Source: Physocladia obscura (Eukaryota > Chytridiomycota > Chytridiomycetes > Chytridiales > Chytriomycetaceae). From it: 14,874 nucleotides of DNA. The notes beneath the pieces are model-generated. The model worked only from the letters and a program-made list of their open reading frames with translations, searched no databases and was not told the DNA's origin. Within the stretch, counting starts at the first letter, position 1. Each line of letters begins with the position of its first letter. Location of the stretch: the NCBI GenBank assembly GCA_027596945.1, contig JADGJH010000274.1:7885-22758 (forward strand), written 5' to 3'. The translations under genes and the position numbers were made by a program. Shown here one piece after another: positions 9,176 through 14,874 of this stretch.

Positions 9176-10840
9176 TCAAAATAGTTCATCATCCTTTTCC
9201 CAAACTAAAACGCCATTTGGCCACCGATCTCTGCTGACTCTTTGACAACTTGTCACATCAATCTCTCCAAAAACACCCACCTGTCCATCACGTCCCCAAC
9301 TCATTGCCTCCACCAACGCACCGACACCTACATCTGTCACTAAATAACAAAACTTAACCGATACATAAGCCAGTTTTCCTCGTCCTCCTACCCCAGATGC
9401 TGCAATTCTATGGCGTCCCTGCCAAAATACCATCCGTGGATCTAGCAGCTCAACATCACGCGTTTCGGTAAACGCTGCATCTGTAATCCGCCAACAGTAT
9501 CCAACGTCTAATGCTTCCAGTGCCACGCACGCACCGAGAACTGCGGCAACGCCGAAATCAGTAACTTGAAAACACCCAGAAATCTCGAGCCGTCTCAACA
9601 GTAGCAATGGAGCGTCGTGGGGGGTTACTTTCGGGCCGTGTTTGTGCTGTAGTAGTGGTGTTTGTTGTAGTTGGAGACCGCCGATTGCGAGTAAACTCGC
9701 ATCCGTGATTTGACTGCAACCGCTCAAAAGAAGGGTTTGCAGGACCGTACAAGTCCTTGCAAGGATTGTTATTGCGGTGTCGGAGATGCGGGATGATGAT
9801 GTGTAGGATGTCAAGTCAAGCGTTGTGAGGGTTTTTGCTGCGGCGCTGTGGGCGATACACGCGACGGTTTTATCACTGACGGGGCGTGTGCCGCTGAGAA
9901 TGAGGTTGGTAAGCTTGGCGCAGCGAGCAGTGTCAACGGTAGTGGCGGCAGTAGTGGTGGCATGAATTGGTTTGGCGGATGTCGTGGATTTGGATTGTTG
10001 GCCATTTGACGTACGAAGCTCAGTTGTGCTGAATGTACTGTTTGGGGAACAAGAATTTTCAATAAACTCGCGAACAGAAAATTCATTGTCGGTGGCGGTA
10101 AATATTGAGTACGTGAAATTAGACGGCGGCAATGGTGGCGGAATTGGTGTATTGCCCGTGAATGCAATTCGATTTGAAGGTTTTCCACTTCGACTGACTC
10201 CATCTCGAAGTGAGTCAAGCGATATTTGATAGTTTATTGCATTTCCAAAAAGGTATTGTATGCCATTTTCTGTGACAGACGTTCCAGAGACTGCAAAGTT
10301 GGTTTTTTTGTTGTTTTTTTTAAGCGGAAAGTATCCAAAATTTAGAAAGTCTTACTATTGCAAGTCTCCAAATGCGGGCACCATCGAGCAATTTGCATCA
10401 AATGCGCATCAGAAAACAATTTTCCCAAACCTACAAAAACAAGAAATCTGTTTACCCTTTTAATTTCTGAAAAATCCAAGAATTTCATAACCTGACACGT
10501 TAATTTCTTTTATTGAAACTGGACCGGCAGTTGGAATAATAATACTCATCAGCACGTCTAGTATTTCTTTCATGCAATGAACCTGCCGAATTTTTACGAG
10601 AGATTCGGTTGAAGTTTCGGTCTCGACAATCGATTGCACCAATTTTTCCCGGACGGCAGGATTGGCGCGAGAATATAGCTGTGATACGAAGCCATTGGCA
10701 CGACTAAAATCGCGGATAAGGATGATTTTAATCCAGAAACTGGGATCTGAGGATATTTGTCTCAGGTACCGACTAGTTTTGATGAGGGAAACGCGGGTGT
10801 CGAGTGGCAAAAGATCGACGACAATGAGAAGAATCTGCAT
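9176..10840 (-). CDS. F-box / leucine-rich repeat protein (SCF substrate receptor type)
   Basis: Likely substrate receptor of an SCF (Skp1-cullin-F-box) ubiquitin ligase, with cysteine-type LRRs like those of Grr1, AMN1 and FBXL proteins. Exons are 10840-10492, 10430-10356 and 10290-9176, with introns of 61 and 65 nt (donors GTTATG and GTAAGA), all in phase, giving 512 residues. The F-box begins almost at residue 1: ILLIVVDLLPLDTR, then SLIKTSRYLRQIS and DPSFW. The small middle exon encodes one repeat (LFSDAHLMQIARWCPHLETC), and its junction makes CNISGTSVTENG, which no single frame shows. Exon 3 continues with repeats LTNLILSGTRPVSDKTVACI, LQTLLLSGCSQITDASLLAI, LRRLEISGCFQVTDFGVAAV, LEALDVGYCWRITDAAF, VSVKFCYLVTDVGVGAL and IDVTSCQRVS. 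A polar, Pro/Ser/Thr-rich segment interrupts the repeats after the first two. The start at 10840 is the only good in-frame ATG; a longer N-terminus via an upstream exon cannot be excluded. Confidence 0.88.
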
Positions 10841-10956
10841 GGTATTATTGAGAAAAGTCGAGGGGAGAAAAGACACAAACTTCTGAAGGCATTGACTGGA
10901 GAAGCATCGATGTTATTCTGGAAGGGTGGAGAGGGAGAAAAAGGAAGAAAAAGGAA
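10841..10956. promoter_or_regulatory. 116-bp divergent promoter region, F-box/LRR versus TMEM205-like
   Basis: The two start codons face away from each other across 116 bp. On the plus strand the segment is purine-rich (repeated gga/gaag motifs just before the TMEM205-like ATG). No defined transcription-factor site was recognised. Shared regulation is an inference from geometry. Confidence 0.45.
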
Positions 10957-11530
10957 ATGGGAATTGGTGACTTTATTCCAGGACTCCACGGGTGGCACGT
11001 ACTCGTGCTTGGCAGCGTGACGGGCATGACACTACATACGACATTTGTTGGATCAGTAATTCAGTTCCGCACGCTGACCCGCGACACGTTTGCCACCCTG
11101 CAGCGCAACCAGTTTCCAGTTTATTTTGGTTTGTCGCTTGTGCTGACTTCGTATCTGAGCTGGTCAACGTACGCGCTGTCCAAACATTCACAAGCACAAT
11201 CACAATCACTGCAACTATATCGCGTTTCTGCTGGTTTGCTTGCTGCCGCAGCTCTTGGCGCGCTGACAAATCTTGCACTTATTGGCCCGCGTACAAGAAA
11301 GTGGGGGGATTTGCGACTAAAGCTCTTGAAAGACGCACAGCCCATTCCCAGTGAAATTTCACGCGCATTCGGAAGATGGCACGGCGCAAGCTCTGTTGTT
11401 AATCTCCTCCAGGTTTGTTTTCCTCCCTAAAAAATTCACGCGTTTGAAACAAACTCACCCCACACAGGTTGTTGCCGTCGTGGTGAATTGTTTTTGGGTT
11501 GGCGGGCAGTGGCAGGCAAAAAGTGCGTAA
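10957..11530 (+). CDS. TMEM205-like (DUF4149) small membrane protein
   Basis: Small polytopic membrane protein related to TMEM205 / DUF4149. The cellular role is poorly known; human TMEM205 has been linked to cisplatin resistance. Exons are 10957-11412 and 11468-11530, with a 55-nt intron (GTTTGT...CACAG) joined in phase 0, giving 172 residues. Family signs are a first helix followed by FVGSVIQFRTLTRDTFATLQ and FPVYF, a loop ending NLALIGPRTRKW, and FGRWHGASSVVNLLQ leading into the last hydrophobic segment, which continues across the intron as VVAVVVNCFW. About four membrane segments are expected (near residues 12-35, 53-73, 88-110 and 140-165). Without splicing the protein would stop shortly after NLLQ with CFPP, losing half of the last helix. 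The gene is divergent from the F-box/LRR gene. Confidence 0.87.
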
Positions 11531-11572
11531 TCCTTGTGGTCGTCGCGTCACATGAGCATCCACGAAGGATAT

Positions 11573-11582
11573 AATAAATAAA
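11573..11582 (+). terminator. Polyadenylation signals of the TMEM205-like gene
   Basis: Two overlapping AATAAA motifs about 43-52 nt past the stop codon. Position fits a fungal 3' end. Confidence 0.45.
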
Positions 11583-11762
11583 ATATATGTATGCACTGTA
11601 TGATCTCTCTGCTTAAAACTACAGCAAAAGTATTCATATTCCCGCCCGCTATGTTTAGTTTGAAAATGTGACTAGAGTTTTTTGCAATAGAAATTCGGCA
11701 AATTTTTTCGGCTCCAAAGCAACCTACCAGAGAAAGCTGAGCCACACAGAATTTCCAGCCCA

Positions 11763-14105
11763 ATGGCCAGCTCGCAGTTTTCACATAAAGCCGGCACCAG
11801 TCGATTATACAGCGTGGATAGTAAAGCCAGCATATGCGAGAGTGAAAGCAGCAGCAACAGTATTAGTATCGACACTGATCTGTTCCAATTTCAACCCTGG
11901 ACTATTGATGATTTGCCCCCAACACCAAGCGAAGTGGGCGCCGGATCGGACACTCACTTTGACAATGGTTCGGACAAAAGTTTGGACAACACTGCTCGGT
12001 CCACAAATTTCGCGCCGCCAGAAGAACCGCGAGAATCTGATTCAGAGTCTGTCTCCTCATCCAGGCCCAGTACAAACGGCGACTGCAACTCAGAGATTAG
12101 CGACTTTGATGTTGACGTTTTCCGCGTCGCGCTTATGGAAACCATTATTTCCGTAGATCGGCAACCGTACCCATCGCTAATTTCCCATATTGTTCCAATG
12201 GAAACTGTGGCTGAAGAGTGCTTCAATCTCGCCGATTCGGGTGCCGCCGCCGGCGATTTTTCTTTCATGAACTCGGATTACGACGAATATTCTTTTCAAT
12301 ATAATGCTTCTTCTTATAATGCCTCTCCTACACGTTCAATCACTTCGTTGGGAAGTCGACGCGCCAACATTTCTCCGAGACCCCAGTCAAATAGTCCATG
12401 TTTATCTGGTACAGTTGCAACAGTCTCCTTCCTGAAACTAGGTATCCACAATAACTAACGACAAGATAGATTTTCTTCCAGACTCTGATCCTCTTATACC
12501 ATATAAAATTGATTCCACTGTGTCCAGCGATACCTTACAAACCCACGACTTTTTGCTTGATAAAAATTCTCCAGTCCAGAACGTTAATGACTTAGCAATA
12601 TATTCAGACGAATTAATCTCGCCGCCCATACAATCTGTTGAGGTACCGTTGTGGACCCAGCCATTTTCATTACACAAAAAAAATTCAGCATCAACTATTG
12701 GTAGTAATGACTCCTTTGCCGCGTCAGCCAAAGCAAACTCAACCAGTCCAAATCAGCAATCGTTTTTCGAAGACGTTGATATTGCTTATCACGCAAAAGC
12801 TTCTATTTCTGTCGCCACTACCATTACCTCTACCATACCAACAAACTCAAAACTTTTACGCTCATCATCCTCAAAAATATCATTGTCATCCACAACGTCG
12901 TCGAAATCTTTTTTATCTGTAGACATGGGAAACTTAATGCCAAAAAATAATGTGACACTGTCTTCTCCACTAAAAACAACGCCACCCTCAAAAAGATTCT
13001 ATTACTTTAATCCGTCGGCCCAACCATTGCCATCGCTGCTAACTGCTACACGACGAACAACTTTATCGCCACTTGCAATAAATACGCAATCCATAAGCAC
13101 TAAAGGGTCCCCACAAACCCGAAGTTCCTTGTCATTTGATCAAATTGTGGCACCGCCGTTTTTAATGTCGCCATCCGCTGTTTCGCGGAAGTCATTTGAT
13201 TCTAATAGACTTGGACTACTGCCGAAAGCCAGGTCATCGACAGGATTATCGCTGTTTAGTAAACGGGTGTTTAATACTGTTGAAGCGCCATCCGTATATA
13301 ACTACATATTGGAGGATTCAGCCAGCGTTTCTTGCTCAGTGAGTAATGGCGTTGCTACTGATGCAGATCAACACGCGGTTGCGGCCAATAGTGAATCGAT
13401 AATGGTTATTTTGGAAGGAAAAAATTGCAATTCGGAGGCGGATTCTTGCAGTGCCACGATAAACACTGATAACATACAACAGCAACGAAAAGTTCGTGGA
13501 TGGCGAAAATTTGTCCAGGATGTAAAAGCTGCTGCCTTAAAGTTCGCGACTATAACTGCGACGCGAAACAACCAAACACCAGAATTACCGGTCGTCGCGA
13601 GTGCTGATCAATACCAATGCCACGAACAGCGTCAAAAAAGCCCCTTTTCAGGATGGGCGCCGTCTTTATCCGTATCAACCCCTTGGCCACCACCACCGCC
13701 TGCAAGAAATGCAACGCCGATTACACTAGTTCCGCGTCTGTCGTCCGACTTGCCGCGTCAATTTTCTGGATTTCCTGTCTTGCCGCTGAATTGTCACGCG
13801 TCGATGGATCAACAGTGGCGACGGCCGAATGGTAGTTTCAACAGCGGGATTCTTGGCGGCAGTCGCAAGTCGTTGGATGAAACAACTCGGAGGATTGGCG
13901 GCAGTAGCGATGGTGAAAGGAGTTATGAAATCGCGGCGGAGACTATGGAAGCGATGGATGCGAGTCGAATGACGTGGCGTGCTTTTAGTGCGCATGCTCG
14001 AATTCAAAAAAGCAGTAGTGCTGGGGGTAGCAGTGGAAATAGCGGTGAAGACGGAATAAAAGAACGACACATGGCTCTCAAGGATGGAGCGTTTTCAAGT
14101 TTAGA

Positions 14106-14143
<38 letters not shown>

Positions 14144-14601
14144 CTAAAGGACCCTTCGTTGGTCTTGACACTGTCTCGTTGTCTGAAGATGCCGCGTACA
14201 GTTGGAACGACGACAACGCGTCTTTGACACTAGTTTCGCGACGGTCTGCATATCGCGTCGATTTGCCAGCGGATGTTTTTGGTGGCGGTGGCACTGGCGG
14301 GTTCAAGAAAAACAGTCTCATGGATGAATTTGGTGTTTTTTGTGACGGCGGGGATGACAATGACTGGAATACGTTTCGGAAAGAGGATGCTGCTGCGGAT
14401 CGGCGACGCAGACTTGACAGCGAGAGCGCGTCGATTAGAAGTGTTACTTCAAGTCGCGAGGATGATGCGGATACTATTCGAGTGCGATTGTTGCAGCGGA
14501 TGGATGTTTCGAAAGAACTTGAGCGGTTTTATAAGGATGTTTGCTCGGGAGATGTGAGTGTCCATGAGATTGCCGGGCACGTTGAAGCTGGGGACTATTG
14601 A
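11763..14601 (+). CDS. Large serine-rich, probably disordered protein of unknown function
   Basis: I do not recognise this protein. Exons are 11763-12441 and 12482-14601, with a 40-nt intron (GTATCC donor, ACTAAC branch-point motif, TTCCAG acceptor) joined in phase 1. The product is 932 residues. It is rich in Ser, Thr, Asn and acidic residues, with few hydrophobic stretches and no signal peptide or membrane segment. Ser-Pro and Thr-Pro pairs and patches such as SRKS, SRRSA and KRFY suggest heavy phosphorylation (inference). Exon 1 holds a more ordered acidic region (FDVDVFRVALMETII, then MVP-like PMETVAEECFNL). A basic, likely helical segment lies at about residues 563-588 (GWRKFVQDVKAAALKFATI), followed by a PPPPP run. 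A serine tract (7 Ser, Asn, 3 Ser; residues 770-780) is encoded by AGC repeats. The C-terminus looks folded and helical (RVRLLQRMDVSKELERFYKD). It might be a signalling or cytoskeletal scaffold, but nothing shows this. Confidence 0.78.
14110..14142 (+). repeat. AGC trinucleotide repeat coding for serine
   Basis: Seven AGC codons, one AAC, then three AGC codons, in frame within the large serine-rich protein. A simple repeat of this type is prone to length change between strains; in-frame changes would only alter the serine tract. Confidence 0.9.
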
Positions 14602-14874
14602 ATGTTTTTTTTTCTTCTTTTTTTTTTAATTACTATCCTTATGTTTTCTTTTTTTCGTTTTCCGTTTTCTGTAATTTTTTTTAATTTTTTTTTTTTAACC
14701 GGATCAGTCAGTGTTCATCAGTTGTTTTGTGGCCAAACGATTAAAAGAGAAAAAAATGATTTTTCGATTAAAAAAATTTTTTTGTTTTAACGCTGGTAAT
14801 ATATAATTTTTTTCTCCAAAAACAGAAACCAACAAAAAAAAAAAAAAAAAAAAACCAAAAATTAAAAATAAAAA
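14602..14874. other. Right flank: T-rich 3' region and A21 tract
   Basis: The 3' flank of the serine-rich gene is composed mainly of T runs and later A runs, including 21 consecutive A at 14834-14854. The 62-codon frame at 14602-14790 is a low-complexity F/L artefact of the T runs. No gene is seen. Confidence 0.6.

Noticed and set aside
12638..14360. Alternative frames within the serine-rich gene, including a polyleucine minus-strand frame
   Set aside because: Products of Ser/AGC-rich coding sequence read in other frames; the polyleucine run is the antisense of the AGC repeat.
14602..14790. 62-codon frame of mostly F and L
   Set aside because: Artefact of T homopolymers in the 3' flank.

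Overview
The window looks like nuclear DNA of a fungus, probably an early-diverging (chytrid-like) one. The reasons are compact protein-coding genes on both strands, short spliceosomal introns (about 40 to 135 nt, GT...AG), AATAAA-type signals close behind stop codons, and homologues of fungal families: an OPT peptide transporter, the Ste24 CAAX protease, a RING-CH ubiquitin ligase, an F-box/LRR protein and a TMEM205-like protein. The lineage is inferred; the sequence alone does not fix a genus. No bacterial operons, CRISPR array, rRNA, tRNA or recognisable transposon were seen.

Layout. Positions 1-534 hold a T21 tract and the 3' flank of the first gene. From 535 to 3052 (minus) lies a three-exon OPT-family oligopeptide transporter. 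From 3053 to 4572 there is a mostly empty, AT-rich stretch; its one notable item is a short minus-strand coding-like exon (3493-3654) that resembles the first membrane helix of MscL channels. From 4573 to 6053 (minus) lies a complete three-exon STE24 zinc metalloprotease. Only 31 bp separate its start codon from that of a divergent, unrecognised low-complexity protein at 6085-6633 (plus). From 7043 to 8477 (minus) five exons join in phase into a membrane-anchored RING-CH (MARCH-type) E3 ligase; no single reading frame reveals it, because the zinc finger is split over three small exons. After a 698-bp gap without a gene, a three-exon F-box/leucine-rich-repeat protein runs from 9176 to 10840 (minus). 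It is divergent, across 116 bp, from a two-exon TMEM205-like (DUF4149) membrane protein at 10957-11530 (plus). The right end (11763-14601, plus) is a two-exon, 932-residue, serine-rich and probably disordered protein that I do not recognise. The window ends in T-rich flank and an A21 tract.

How the genes relate. They are ordinary eukaryotic single genes, not an operon. Two could be ubiquitin-ligase components (the RING-CH E3 and the F-box substrate receptor), and several products are membrane proteins (transporter, Ste24, RING-CH E3, TMEM205-like). A shared role in membrane-protein quality control is possible, but nothing in the sequence shows it. I see no clear new system. The items most worth following are the hidden RING-CH gene, the MscL-like mini-exon, the very tight STE24 head-to-head pair and the two orphan proteins.
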